Of a stretch of DNA of 64,000 nucleotides, positions 1 to 11,677 are shown in pieces. A program made the position numbers and the translations under genes. The notes below the pieces were generated by a model. It saw nothing but the letters and a program-made list of their open reading frames with translations. It had not been told where the DNA came from and ran no database searches. How positions within the stretch are numbered: position 1 is the first letter of the stretch; every line of letters begins with the position of its first letter. Source of the stretch: Pristionchus mayeri (Eukaryota; Nematoda; Chromadorea; Rhabditida; Neodiplogasteridae); the NCBI GenBank assembly GCA_036245805.1, contig BTRK01000003.1, forward strand, positions 44,878,044 to 44,942,043, given 5' to 3'.

Positions 1-431
1 GAAAAAGTGATGCGGGAACGTGGCTGGTGAGGGAAGAAAATGGCTGATAATTGTGCCCCTTGCCAGACATTGATTATCTTGGAAATTACTGCGAAAATTA
101 CTGAGCTTTCGTTGAGAATTTGATGTGAGATGCGCAAAATGCATATCAAGGTCAAACTCTTCTTCCTCACGGGGTTTCTCTCTCTTTTTTCTCTACTTCT
201 AACATGTTGACTTCTATGAGGTTACAATCGCGCTTATTGCAAGCTTTTATCGATTGGAGAAGGTGAGGGGGAGTACAGTAGGGAGTACGGTCAAATATAG
301 TGCAGAAGAATATTCATTAAAATTCGAGGTCGTTAAAGTAAGGCAGCAGTTCCTTTGACTGCGGGAGAGAAGATGAACCTGTGGAGAGAGAAATGTCAGA
401 ATCTCAAGACTAAAAGACAATAATTTTTACT
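1..431. other. Intergenic, no gene seen
   Basis: No supported reading frame. The stretch at about 200-280 (a run reading cgcttattgcaagc, then tcgattggagaaggtgaggg) resembles 14000-14060 and more weakly 37745-37790, so it is probably a worn dispersed repeat. It ends at the TTAA that borders the next element. Confidence 0.5.
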
Positions 432-830
432 TTAAAACGCTGTCTCCCTTAGAACGGAGGGGTAGGTGGCACAATCGTTCAAAATCATCACAGGCGGCTC
501 AAACTTTGGGGGCAGAGTGCCTATGGGTGGGATACACTTCAGCCACAAAATTGGACCCAAAAGTTGATCTTTGATCTTTCAGATCGAAAAATTTCAACTT
601 AATTTTAACCCTACATGTTATACACCATTCGAAAGAGCATAAAAAGTTATATGTGAATCCAAGTTTTTGTAATCGTAGATCGATATTTGCTCAAGATATG
701 GGACAAATTGTAAAAAAATGCAAATCATTTTCATTCAAAAAAAATATTGAACCAGGTTCCAACGAGCTCTAGCCCCTGGAAATTAAGTATGTAATGTAAA
801 ATTGCATGCTGAATCCGGAAAAAAAATACG

Positions 831-917
831 GCATCTCGCTCCGACATACCATGCATTGACTTTTCTTCGAAAATCTAGCTCGCAATCGCCGACGCAGGTT
901 CGATTCCGCCCGGATGC
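831..917 (+). other. tRNA-like sequence within TIR (mirrored at 2624-2711)
   Basis: The segment begins gcatctc and ends in a B-box-like GGTTCGATTCC followed by cggatgc, so the two ends can pair like an acceptor stem (five Watson-Crick pairs, one wobble). The T stem is poor and no good D or anticodon arm is visible. It is probably a degenerate tRNA-derived piece carried in the TIR, not a functional tRNA. Confidence 0.2.
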
Positions 918-1076
918 ACTAATGTTTTGCCAACTTTTATCCCTTCTGTTATGATGATATTTCAACTTTTTATTGCATTTCATTGTATAATACGACTTTA
1001 TGAAGCATTAATTTGGAATTTGCTGAACTTATTACTATTTTTTAGACTACTGAGAAACAATTTGCAATCGATTATA

Positions 1077-1532
1077 TCAATCATGCACGTTCAAATGCCT
1101 TTCTGCATAAGTTCTGTGAGCTCGCGTTCTCCTGTTTCGAACTTCTTCCAATTCCTCCTCGAGCATTGTAAAAACACTCTCATCTCCTGCCTCTTGCGAG
1201 TCCTCCACGGAAACTTGGTCAGGGGTATGTTTGGGAACATAATCTGGCATCTCCACGGGAATTCCTAGTACTTGGCCCAGACTAGAAACAACGGCAGATA
1301 TCGGCTCCTCAGGAATTCTGCCCTCTCTGCTCACTTCTTTAGAATCATCATCGTCGCGTTCCTGGCTATCTGCAAGGCTTTCGAATGATCCCATCATGGC
1401 CAGCTCTTGAGACGGAATTCCAAATATCTCGTTCCCGGGCTTGATCACAACAATTTCACTCTGCTCGGTTATTTCCTCCTCCATTATCTCATTCGGCAGA
1501 GTCATGTTGAAGATCTCGTCCATGTGGTTCAT
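1077..1532 (-). CDS. Acidic hypothetical protein inside TTAA element
   Basis: A 151-codon frame starting at an ATG (MNHMDEIFN). It is rich in Glu and Asp (a run of Asp near residue 60, EEELEEV near residue 127) with a basic tail (RNRRTRAHRTYAERH). No known domain is recognised. It lies just downstream, on the same strand, of decayed coding sequence at 1669-2000 and inside the inverted-repeat element, so it is probably cargo or the C-terminal part of an element-encoded protein, with any introns or frameshifts unresolved. It could also be a chance frame, but the biased charge and length argue for former coding sequence. Confidence 0.35.
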   Translation of the reverse strand: MNHMDEIFNMTLPNEIMEEEITEQSEIVVIKPGNEIFGIPSQELAMMGSFESLADSQERDDDDSKEVSREGRIPEEPISAVVSSLGQVLGIPVEMPDYVPKHTPDQVSVEDSQEAGDESVFTMLEEELEEVRNRRTRAHRTYAERHLNVHD

Positions 1533-1599
1533 AATAGATTATTCTATCAATTCGCTGCCACTCTTGAAGTTTTCATGATCGAATACGGCTTCATCAACG

Positions 1600-2000
1600 T
1601 CGAACTAGCCAATGCCTTCTACATCATCGACTTCCTCCTCATCATAATTGCATTCCTCCATTCCATCATTAGCTCTTTTCGTCCTCTTGCATTTTTTTTT
1701 TCTTCCCTCCCTTCTTCGTTGCGGCCTTCACTGAACCATCTCTCCTCTCTGCCTTGATCCTGCTGTAATAAGAGTCGATCTGCCTCGCATTCAGCCGTTC
1801 CTCGGGAGTGAACATTCGAGTTCAATCGGGATTCACAGCTGCTCTCATTCGTTCTTCTCCTTCTTCAGCCGGAAATTTCGTTCCCGTTGTGATACCCTCA
1901 TCGAAGAGCATCTCGACGTACTCCTTAGCTTTCTCAGAATATCGCGAAGATGCTTTCTTATTCTTCAGTGCATATACTTGTACAACAATTGGAAAATGGC
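1600..2000 (-). pseudogene. Decayed ORF with QIDSYYSRI motif in TTAA element
   Basis: Read on the minus strand, an open frame from about 1996 encodes EKAKEYVEMLFDEG and EERMRAA, then hits an in-frame TGA just before an ATG at 1815. From there 1669-1815 encodes MFTPEERLNARQIDSYYSRI followed by a Lys-rich stretch (GGKKKK). After a frame change the sequence gives an acidic DEEEVDDVEG tail. The order (amphipathic segment, L..xQIxSYYSRL-like motif, Lys-rich linker, acidic tail) recurs on the minus strand at 59234-59505, so both derive from one protein family that I cannot name. Stop and frame changes make this a pseudogene unless unseen introns rescue it. Confidence 0.45.
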
Positions 2001-3118
2001 TTCGTCTCCTTCCAACCGCATTCGTTTACTGCTTCATGCTATTGCTGTGTTTTTTTTAAAATCGTTGCGTAACATAATTGATTCAGATGCGCATTGTGTT
2101 GCTGCTTTTTCTCATGCCAATATTCTCTTGGTGTCTGTGGAGAATTGCGGGAGTCGGACCTGCGCCAGAAGCAGAACGAGTTCTGCACGCTCAACACACC
2201 CCGGCGAAGATCGGTCGATTCGTTTCATTTTTGCTCAAGTTAGATATTTGCACTGTTTGTTAAAGTTCGAGGTGCGAAATTGAATTGCCAGTGAGGAAAC
2301 GAGGACTTTCACACCATTCGGAAAAGCACATTCACCTCTTCGAAGAAAGCCAAGTTTTGATTCGAATCACAGCAATATACACAATCAACAGTCACTTCCC
2401 AAAAAAAGTGCACGATTGTAATAACTGATGCTTTAATTCACATAATTACTATCTGGATAAATATTTAGCAAATAGACAAATTGTTTCTCAGTAGTCTAAA
2501 AAATAGTAATAAGTTCAGCAAATTCCAAATTAATGCTTCATAAAGTCGTATTATACAATGAAATGCAATAAAAAGTTGAAATATCATCATAACAGAAGGG
2601 ATAAAAGTTGGCAAAACATTAGTGCATCCGGGCGGAATCGAACCTGCGTCGGCGATTGCGAGCTAGATTTTCGAAGAAAAGTCAATGCATGGTATGTCGG
2701 AGCGAGATGCCGTATTTTTTTTCCGGATTCAGCATGCAATTTTACATTACATACTTAATTTCCAGGGGCTAGAGCTCGTTGGAACCTGGTTCAATATTTT
2801 TTTTGAATGAAAATGATTTGCATTTTTTTACAATTTGTCCCATATCTTGAGCAAATATCGATCTACGATTACAAAAACTTGGATTCACATATAACTTTTT
2901 ATGCTCTTTCGAATGGTGTATAACATGTAGGGTTAAAATTAAGTTGAAATTTTTCGATCTGAAAGATCAAAGATCAACTTTTGGGTCCAATTTTGTGGCT
3001 GAAGTGTATCCCACCCATAGGCACTCTGCCCCCAAAGTTTGAGCCGCCTGTGATGATTTTGAACGATTGTGCCACTTCTCCTCCGAAATCTGACGTTCTT
3101 AGGGAGACAGCGTTTTAA

Positions 3119-6100
3119 CTAATGAAAATACACTAACTTTTAGTTTAGCTAGTGAAAGATTTGGACAGAGACATATTAAGAGTAAGGCAAAGTTACACGA
3201 GTGATTATTTCATGCCCCAATGTTTCTGAATCATATTGTGGCTTAACCAAACTGCGAATGTTTCACATAAATGTGAAGCGAGGACTCGCCGGGCAACAAT
3301 ACAGTGCGCAACTTCAAACCGTTTCCTCAGACCCGTGCATATTTTCCTCAGCGCTTCAATCGCATGCAATAATCAGCATGATGTCAAGTCTCTTGACAGA
3401 AGCGCTGTCGACACGCATTAGCCGATTCATTCTAGTTCACAATATCACTCGAATGTCAGATTGACTGAGATAGTAATGATCTTTTTTTTCGAACCCTCGC
3501 CATTGACGCAGCTATCGCCCGCAGCAGCAGTACCTCCTGCAGACCGTTGGTTTGGAGGCGTCAACATTCAAATAACTACTAGCCCATCACGCAAGAATCT
3601 CCTCTTTTCACTGACATTGAACTCATCCTCTCCGCAAGAAAACTGTGGCAATTGGCTGTATCACGCGGTACCTCATCGCTCATCATTCTTCGGCATTAGA
3701 TCCCCCCTTTCACACAATTTCGGAACGCGAACTCATCAGGCGATTCTACATTGCGCTATTTCACTTTGAATGTTTTCTTACGCAAACCTAGAATATTGTC
3801 TCTACAACTCTTCACATATTGTATTAATAGCATTACTACACGTAAATATCATTTCTACAGAACGACAAGAAAATATTCGAATTAAAATAGGCTTTCTCAT
3901 CTTTGCTTAAAGTTGTGCTGATATACTAATGTGCAAAGATAAAAATATTTCAAAACCCTCACATTTTCCAAACAGGGTGCTCATATGCCCAGCGTGGAGC
4001 GTGGAGAACATGGGCTAACCAGGAATCAGTTGATAACCGAGACAGACCTTTGAAGTTTGTATGGACCCTAAATGTTGTATATAACGTGGCTCTAGAAAAC
4101 CACCCTTGTTTCACGTAATCGCGGAGCGGGGAATCGCCGGGCAATAGTAGCTCGAGTATTTTGAGTTGTTTCTCAACAAAAAAGATTTTTTCCATCTTTA
4201 AAGTCACAACATAATTCCTACTAGATGCTGAAAATTCTAATGAAAATGAGCATACCGAGAGGAATACAGAGAAATGTTTATTTCTTTACATTAAATTATC
4301 TGTTAAAAGCAGAGAGACGCAATTAGTACGCACGATATAAAATGAGCTCGATATGAGATGAACGTCTAACTTTATCGCTATTTCGTCAAAAATATCCCTG
4401 GATGGCACTTAGTCTTTTCAAATATGTCGTTCTCGAAACATGTATAATAGATATTAGAATTTTGTTAGCGACAATCCTATTACTGCAAGAATCTCCCGAT
4501 AGGTTACATGCAGATTCAGCAACTGGCGTGCAATTCTGACAGAACATGAATCTCCTGTAAAAATTCAGTAACATTTGATCCTTTTGCGACAGAAAAAATT
4601 TCCTGACAAGGATTTAGTCTAACCCAGTTGGGCTTCCCAAAAGAGGTCTTTCCGCTCCGTTATTCTTTTTTTAATTTACATTTTTAGTTTCGGCATACCG
4701 CTTTTGAAGGCCGTATTTTGTTCATTTTTTGACCTACACCGAGTGATTTCTTTCAGTCAGTTCGTAGCACAGAAATCTACAAATAAGTTCGCTAGCACGA
4801 CATGCAGAAATGCCATCTTCATGCAGATTTTCTCAAAAAAAAAAACGGATTTAAGGGTATAATATGCAAATTATTTCGCTTTTAACCCTCTTAGGGTACG
4901 ATTTTTATTGTTGATTCGGATTCCCCAAACATGAGTTAGGGTATGCATGTATTTCAAGGCTCATAACTCCCGACTCTTCATACCGCCACAACCTGGACAT
5001 TTTTTCGAATTTTTTTCGAAGTAAATACGTTTTGGTTTGAATCTTGGTTAGAATTTATGCAAATTGACTTGTTAGTATCAACATTAGATTGCTCTCGATG
5101 TTTTCCACAATATTGACTTGGAGGTCCGAGAGGGTTTCTGGAACGATGGTTTTCGCGCCGTGTCACGAAAACGGTTAAGTTTAGGGACTTGGACCTCCAA
5201 TTTTTTGTGGAGAACATCGAGCGCAATATAACGATGTCACTAAAATGTTCATTTAACTTACGCCATCTGCTGCTCAAATATTTTTAACAAATCCCACCTC
5301 CTTCGGACGACTATATCAATTTAAGAAAAGCAAAATGTAAGAAAATGTAAAGGTGTTTTATGCTTTTTTTTCCTGCGCGCTCCTTCTCATATCACTGCTA
5401 AAATCTTGCGATGAATAATAAGCGATTTCACAACTCGAAAATTCCTAGTGCGCTCATGTGACAGGAGGACCATTCTTGTTTTAAAAATCAGCATATTTTC
5501 TTCACGAATCTTCCTTCAAAGAAAACTTAATTGAAATCCGGACAGACTGAAGTAGTATTCCCGCTATTTACCTACTTCATAGCCGCTTCATAGTTCGCGA
5601 AGTAGCTTGTGTCCGCTGCAACTGTCCCTCCAGTATCACGAACGATAGGACGAACATCTGATGAGAGAAGAAAGATTGAATCTCTCAATTTCACGCACAT
5701 TCTCCTCTCTCGTCAGAGAGTTGGATATGGATAGTGAGTGACGAGTAATGAGATGTGCAGTCTAGAGACACAGGATAAAATATTTGAATGCAATGACACG
5801 TAGTATGTATTGTTCAATAACTAAAAAAATTGGATTTCATACAAATTCGGAACGGGAACTCGACGGTCTATTTATGTAACGCGATACTTCAAATTCTTTT
5901 CTCAACAGTTGCAGATTTTTCCTAGTAAGGTCTAAACAAATCGTATCTACTTTTTTTATTCGGAAATGTTGTGGTCCTCACTGATTATAGAATATTGGAC
6001 ATCGAATCTACCCAGTCCATAATCAGAATTAAATTAAATTTCATATATTTAATAATTCCATGAGAAAATGATTTTCCATTACCATTTGCAGCTTTCCCAT

Positions 6101-6490
6101 TACTACTTGCTTGCAATTCACCTAGTATTCACTGGCAAAAAAACGAGCAAAATTAATTGTTTCTGGAGATCTTTTCTACAATAATCTAAAACAAGAGTAT
6201 TTCACTAGGTATTATTTCGCTTTCACCTCTTTACTACGTCTCAGTCCTCCCTATTTTGACATTTGTGAATCACAGTGCGCTGTATAAAAAAAATAAACAC
6301 CAAAGAAAAACCTCATCGAGAACTCTTGTTAGCGGGAGAGCCGGTTGTGTGAACTCAGCGAGGAGTAGGTCACCAAAAACAGAAAGCTGAACGGATGATG
6401 AATAGAAATTGGATTCTCTCCAAGTCATATTTTAACGCCTGTGTAAAAGATAATGTTCGTAATAGAGAGTTTTCATATAACGTGGGTCCG
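3119..6490. other. Intergenic with short dispersed repeats
   Basis: No gene recognised; the open frames here are short and lack family features. At least four copies of a ~60-bp module lie here (about 3279-3335, 3718-3775, 4110-4175, 5847-5920), recognised by GGGAACTCGCCGGGCAA-like cores followed by a CTTCAAAttCTTT-like tail. A segment with cagctatcgcccgcagca at about 3508 recurs at about 40314. An imperfect hairpin lies at about 5090-5230, its arms carrying tcgatgttttccaca and its complement. Confidence 0.45.
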
Positions 6491-6499
6491 TAGCTATTC

Positions 6500-7610
6500 T
6501 GCCTTATAACTAGAGACCGCAAGGTGGGTGACCGAATTGCTTTGGCAGGGTGATTTGTGGGTCTGATGTATCCCTTTGAGGCTAAATAAAGTCATATTTT
6601 TGCCTTTTGGTGATATCATATCTTTGACTCGAGATATGGCCCAAAAACACCTCGACAGAGTCACAACGGAGAGGGAGTCGAAATCGGGACAAGAGCGAAG
6701 TGGGCGGAGCCCGCTCTGCATGGTCTCTCCAAAACTTTGAGCATAGTTTCGCATCGAACTTTGCTCGATCAGGAGAGGAAATGCAGAGGTCCTCTAGAGC
6801 GCGCGCTCTCTGCACACGACGGGTGAGAGATAAGCGAGAAAGTAGTGAGGAAGCACCGCCCCTTTGCAGTTCCATTAGCGCACGCTCTTGGACCTTTGAA
6901 ATGAAATGATTAATCGGAAGAAAATCCAAAAAAAACGTTCTCGGTGTCAATCGACGCCTAAAATCAGGAACTATCCATCGCACCATGCCCGTGTTAAGAA
7001 TTATCGTCGGAACCTTTCCATTCACCTATCATGAACCCTAAATCAGTCTTTTTTTAGATATTTCTGATTAGATAATGCATGACGGGCATCCTGTCGTTTA
7101 TAGACACTAGTCAGACGTACCCAACAATATTTTTTCCATATTTTTTGGATAAGTATTCGCTGCGTCATTTCAAGAACCAGATTTGGACGCGCCTCTTTCT
7201 CCTCCTAAGCGAGCCTGCGGTCTCTAGCCACCATCTCTAGGGACCACAAGGTGGTTACTCGAAATCGTCACACAGGTCTAATTGTGCTGTTACTGTGTTC
7301 GCATGGGGCTAAATAGGACCATGCATTTTGAATTAGGTTGATATCTAATGTTTGAGCCAAGTTATGACCCAAAATGTGAGTGAATTGATCATAACGTGAA
7401 ATGCTCAAAAAGCGAGACGAGAGAAAGAGGGGCGGAGCCTATTTCTACATTGTCTTTTCAATTCTCGAAATGATCGGGTAGGGCTCCGCCGAAGTCGGCA
7501 GAGGAAGAAACGGGGCTTTCTAATATTTAGAGTGCTCTCTAGTCACGCCGGGTGAGAGACGGGTGGAGGGAGGGGAGGGGGAGGGATGAGAGAACACAGA
7601 AAGAGTTGCC
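6500..7610. repeat. Two diverged direct copies of a dispersed repeat
   Basis: Copy one is about 6508-6900 and copy two about 7239-7600. Both start with agaccgcaaggtgg / gaccacaaggtgg, share ggggctaaatag-like and gatatcat...gagatatggccc-like middles, a gggcggagccc box, and end near cacgacgggtgagag / cacgccgggtgagag. Related pieces with the same inverted tail appear at 15590-15700. The frame at 6582-7025 (minus) is not convincing as a gene. Confidence 0.5.
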
Positions 7611-7694
7611 AGCCATGCGCGCTTCGAATTCGAAGAATCTTCATTCCCACAATCTTCATTCCCAACCAAATCTTACTGTATAAAGAAATATCGT

Positions 7695-7725
7695 AACGTC
7701 TGTCTGTCTGTCCGTCTGTCTGTCA
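7695..7725. repeat. TCTG microsatellite
   Basis: A short run of tctg units with one cctg variation, directly upstream of the 126-bp satellite array. Confidence 0.7.
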
Positions 7726-7731
7726 CGCTTT

Positions 7732-9130
7732 TTTTCAAATCGCTCTAATCGCTCTAATTCAAACTTATCGTAGAAGGATAGGACCTTGACCATATGAACT
7801 CCCTTGACGAGCGCTTTCAAAGTTTGATCTTTGATCGTTGTAGTTTGTAGTTTGATCTTTTTCTTCAAATGGCTCTAACTCGCTTCAAAATAATCGTAGA
7901 AGGATAGGACCTTGACCATATGAACTCCCTTGACGGGTGCTTTCAAAGTTTGATCTTTGATCTTTGTAGTTTGTAGTTTGATCTTTTTCTTCAAATCGCT
8001 CTAACTCGCTTCAAAATCATCGTAGAAGATTAGGACCTTGACCATATGAACTCCCTTGACGGGCGCTTTCAAAGTTTGATCTTTGATCTTTGTAGTTTGT
8101 AGTTTGATCTTTTTCTTCAAATGGCTCTAACTCGCTTCAAAATCATCGTAGAAGGATAGGACCTTGACCATATGAACTCCCTTGACGGGTGCTTTCAAAG
8201 TTTGATCTTTGATCTTTGTAGTTTGTAGTTTGATTTTTTCTTCAAATGGCTCTAACTCGCTTCAAAATCATCGTAGAAGGATAGGACCTTGACCATATGA
8301 ACTTCCTTGACGAGAGCTTTCAAAATTTGTTCTTTGATCTTTGTAGTTTGTAGTTTGATCTTTTTCTTCAAATCGCTCTAACTCGCTTCAAAATCATCGT
8401 AGAAGGATAGGACCTTGACCATATGAAGTCCCTTGACGAGCGCTTTCAAAGTTTGATCTTTGATCGTTGTAGTTTGTAGTTTGATCTTTTTCTTCAAATC
8501 GCTCTAACTCGCTTCAAAATCATCGTAGAAGGATAGGACCTTGACCATATGAACTCCCTTGACGAGCGCTTTCAAATGTTGATCTTTGATCTTTGTAGTT
8601 TGTAGTTTGATCTTTTTCTTCAAATGGCTCTAACCCGCTTCAAAATCATCGTAGAAGGTTAGGACCTTGACCATATGAACTCCCTTGACGGGCGCTTTCA
8701 AAGTTTGATCTTTGATCTTTGTAGTTTGTAGTTTGATTTTTTCTTCAAATGGCTCTAACTCGCTTCAAAATCATCGTAGAAGGATAGGACCTTGACCATA
8801 TGAACTCCCTTGACGAGCGCTTTCAAATTTTGCTCTTTGATCTTTGCAGTTTGTAGTTTGATCTTTTTCTTCAAATGGCTCTAACTCGCTTCAAAATCAT
8901 CGTAGAAGATTAGGACCTTGACCATATGAACTTCCTTGACGAGAGCTTTCAAAATTTGATCTTTGATCTTTGTAGTTTGTAGTTTGATCTTTTTCTTCAA
9001 ATCGCTCTAACTCGCTTCAAAATCATCGTAGAATGATAGGACCTTGACCGTTGGTATCTCCATAGCGAGCGCTTTTAAAATATGAAGCTTGATCTTTGAT
9101 CTTTGATCTCTTTTCTTCAAATCGCTCTAA
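7732..9130. repeat. Tandem satellite, ~126-bp unit, ~11 copies
   Basis: The start word ttcaaat(c/g)gctctaa recurs at about 7735, 7865, 7992, 8118, 8243, 8368, 8494, 8620, 8745, 8870, 8997 and 9116, giving a period near 126 bp. Each unit also holds ggaccttgaccatatgaac, cttgacgagcgctttcaaa and gatctttgatctttg. The last unit diverges (ggaccttgaccgttggtatc), typical of an array edge. No coding role is supported. Confidence 0.9.
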
Positions 9131-9284
9131 GTTGGCTCAAACACGTCCATGTGGCGTCGGACCTTGACCGTTAGCATCCTCACGACGAGCACATTCAGCA
9201 CACCACACAACATGGTGCATTTTATCAATTCGCAGAAAACTCAAATGAACCCCGTGCACCACCGGCCACACCATCCCAACCTGC

Positions 9285-9552
9285 TCTCACCGCAGCGTAA
9301 GCGTTGTTTTACAACGTTTTAAGCAGGCTTCTATTTGCATACCTTATAAAACGGTAACGTAGTTATTTGCGCATTCACAACCCATCGTTTAGAAATATAA
9401 CATATAGCTGTTGTACATCTGCCCAACTTGCTCACACTCCCCGCAGCGTAAGCGATGTGAAAGGCTCGTGAGGCCGAGGGCGAAGCCCCATCCCAACTTT
9501 TTCGAATTGCCCGAGGCCTCACGAGCCTTTTACAACGTTTTAAGCAGGCTCT
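9285..9552. repeat. Direct repeat pair, second copy holding a hairpin insertion
   Basis: The first copy (about 9289-9330) reads cgcagcgtaagcgttg then ttttacaacgttttaagc. The second (about 9432-9550) has the same two halves, but they are separated by about 75 bp whose ends form a hairpin (aaaggctcgtgaggc and gcctcacgagccttt). This looks like a small foldback insertion into one copy of a duplicated unit. Confidence 0.6.
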
Positions 9553-9629
9553 CACCAGTCGCGTCCAATTGTTATCCTTAAAACACAACCCCGCGAACCA
9601 CGTAGCGACCGAAGGTCGCTAGTTCCTTT

Positions 9630-9710
9630 TCTGAGTAGGTTAGCATACGAGTTTTACAGTTTTCTAAGTGAAGTCGCTCTATAAAACTTGTATGCTGACC
9701 TACTTAGAGA
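9630..9710. repeat. Imperfect hairpin
   Basis: Arms gtaggttagcatacgagttt (near 9635) and its near complement aaacttgtatgctgacctac (near 9686) are separated by about 30 bp. Confidence 0.6.
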
Positions 9711-9875
9711 TGGATTTTCCAAGGTCACGGAGGCTCATTCGAAAGAGGATGAAAAGAGCTTCCAAATTCTTTTTTTGATCGAGAGATTTGGTTGCGAATG
9801 AAGACTGTGCTCCTCTTGTCTCGCTTTTGCGGGGTAAAGTGTCCGAGCCGAGTGGGCGGAGCTTGCGGAGTCTAA
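9695..9875 (+). repeat. Dispersed repeat, inverted partner at 15237-15415
   Basis: Shared blocks include acctacttagagat, a gagagatttggtt-like block, gtgtccgagcc and gtgggcggagcttgc. The partner carries the same blocks in reverse complement. The frames overlapping it are not genes. Confidence 0.6.
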
Positions 9876-10029
9876 CCATCTCTCTTTTGATTTTGGGAAA
9901 GACAACATTGATCATACGACCTCGTAATCCAATAAATCCCTACTTATTTTATAAATGCACTATATATAAACCAATGATGTGAATATTCGTTTTCGAATCA
10001 TTCTATTCAACCAACTAGTTGACTGGCGG

Positions 10030-11677
10030 TCGAATAACACGGGTCTCCTGTAAAAGTGTAGGAAAACTGGCTCGTTTGGCAACTAGGAAATATTTTGTGT
10101 CTCAGATTTCGATTAAACTTGGTTGATGGACACCATTGAGGGTCAGAAGAAGATCAATCAACGGGTTTTAGTGAAATCTGCACATTATCGATTTTTGAGA
10201 TCTACTGCGATAAATTGACGTATTTCAGCCAATTTTGATCGTACAGAGAACTTTTTTTTGCATTTTGCTCAAAATCGAGAGATCTACAACTTTCTCAACG
10301 TAGGACCAACGGCAAAATCAAGTCTTCATTGTGAAATTGCGAAAAACTGAATTTCGTGATGAGAATATCGATTTTTTGGCTTCGTATACCAAAAACACAA
10401 TCGTTTTTATTCTTTATATGGAATCTCCATACAAAATTAGGGGGTGTCTCTGTTGACCATTTTTCATATCTCTGTGCTTTGACTATCGATTTACTATGGG
10501 GGATTCTCGACTTTTCTGGACTTAGTTATTTTTTGAAAGATTTTGTTATTTGGTCATATTTCGGTTCAACGTGGTCCATTCGTGCAGTCAAAAAATGCAA
10601 TCGATAGCTCTCAACAAGCTCTATCAATTCTTTCAAGGGCTTCCAATCGCTACGCCTCTTCGTTTTCAAGTTATTTGATGAAAACTTTCTGAAACTGGTA
10701 AAATTGAGATATTTCAGCTACAAATTTAGCATGATAAGCGTTTTCTCACTGGATTTGCATCTTAACAATGGTATTAGACATTGCTAATCAATTTTCATTT
10801 CATTTCCGCTCAAATGCATGCCATTCTCTTCTCCAATTATCTTAATTACTCCAAAATGGAGGTGTGGTATTCACAGTTCACGTGTCGACGTGGCTATATC
10901 GGGCTACTCCCCATGGTAATATCTTGAAACGTGATTAGCAATGTCTAAAAACATTGTTAAGATGCAAATCCAGTGAGAAAACGCTTATCATGCGAAATTT
11001 GTAGCTGAAATATCTCAATTTTACCAGTTTCAGACAGTTTTCATCAAATAACTTGAAAACGAAGAGTCGTAGCGATTGGAAGCTCTGAGATGAATTGATA
11101 GAGCTTGTTGAGAGCTATCGATTGCACTTTTTAACTGCATGATTGGACTACGTTGAACCGAAATATGATCAAATAACGAAATCTTTCAAAAAATAACGAA
11201 GTCCGGAAAAGTCGAGAATCCCCCATAGTAAATCGACAGTCAAAGCACAGAGATATGAAAAATAGTCAACAGAGACACCCTCTTATTTTGTATGGAGATT
11301 TCATATCAAGAATAAAAACGATGGTGTTTTTGGTATACGAAGCCAAAAATTCGATATTCTCAAGAAGAAATTCAGTTTTTTGCAATTTTCGCAAAGAAGA
11401 CGTGATTTGGCCGTTTGTGCTACGTTGAAGAAGTAGTAGATCTCTCGAAAACGAGCAAAATGCAAAAAAAAAGTTCTCTGTACGATCAAAATTGGCTGAA
11501 ATACGTCAATTTATCACAGTAAATCACAAAAATCGATAATGTGCAGATTTCACCAAAATCCGTTGATTGATCTTCTTCTGACCCCCAAAATCAACCAAGT
11601 TAATTGAAAATCGGTCGTGAAAAATATTTCTAGTAGCCAGCGTTCCTACACTTTTACAGGAGACCCGTGATAATCGA
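10030..11677. mobile_element. Foldback element: 1.65-kb palindrome
   Basis: Arms 10030-10789 and 10932-11677 are inverted copies with scattered mismatches. The outer ends read cacgggtctcctgtaaaag and its complement, and the inner ends gcatcttaacaatg / cattgttaagatgc. A ~142-bp unique spacer lies between. There is no transposase frame; the short frames at 10356 and 11301 sit inside the arms and are shadows. This fits a non-autonomous foldback or long-TIR MITE. Confidence 0.8.

Larger units (their letters stand above)
432..3118. mobile_element. TTAA-flanked DNA element with ~640-bp terminal inverted repeats
   Basis: The two ends are long inverted copies: 432-1064 and 2477-3118. The outer ends read TTAA-AACGCTGTCTCCCT on the left and AGGGAGACAGCGTT-TTAA on the right, which gives a clean TTAA at both borders. 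TTAA target duplication is the hallmark of piggyBac-superfamily transposons, although the terminal bases here are not the usual CCC of piggyBac, so family membership is inference. The two TIRs are nearly identical, as shown by identical 66-residue shadow frames at 783-983 and 2558-2758. The 1.4-kb middle carries decayed coding sequence on the minus strand and no recognisable DDD/DDE transposase, so this copy looks non-autonomous. Confidence 0.75.

Noticed and set aside
783..983. Identical 66-residue frames at 783-983 (-) and 2558-2758 (+)
   Set aside because: They are the two TIR arms reading the same sequence; no protein features.
7732..9130. CRISPR-like array
   Set aside because: Units are contiguous 126-bp tandem repeats with no repeat-spacer alternation, in a eukaryotic context.
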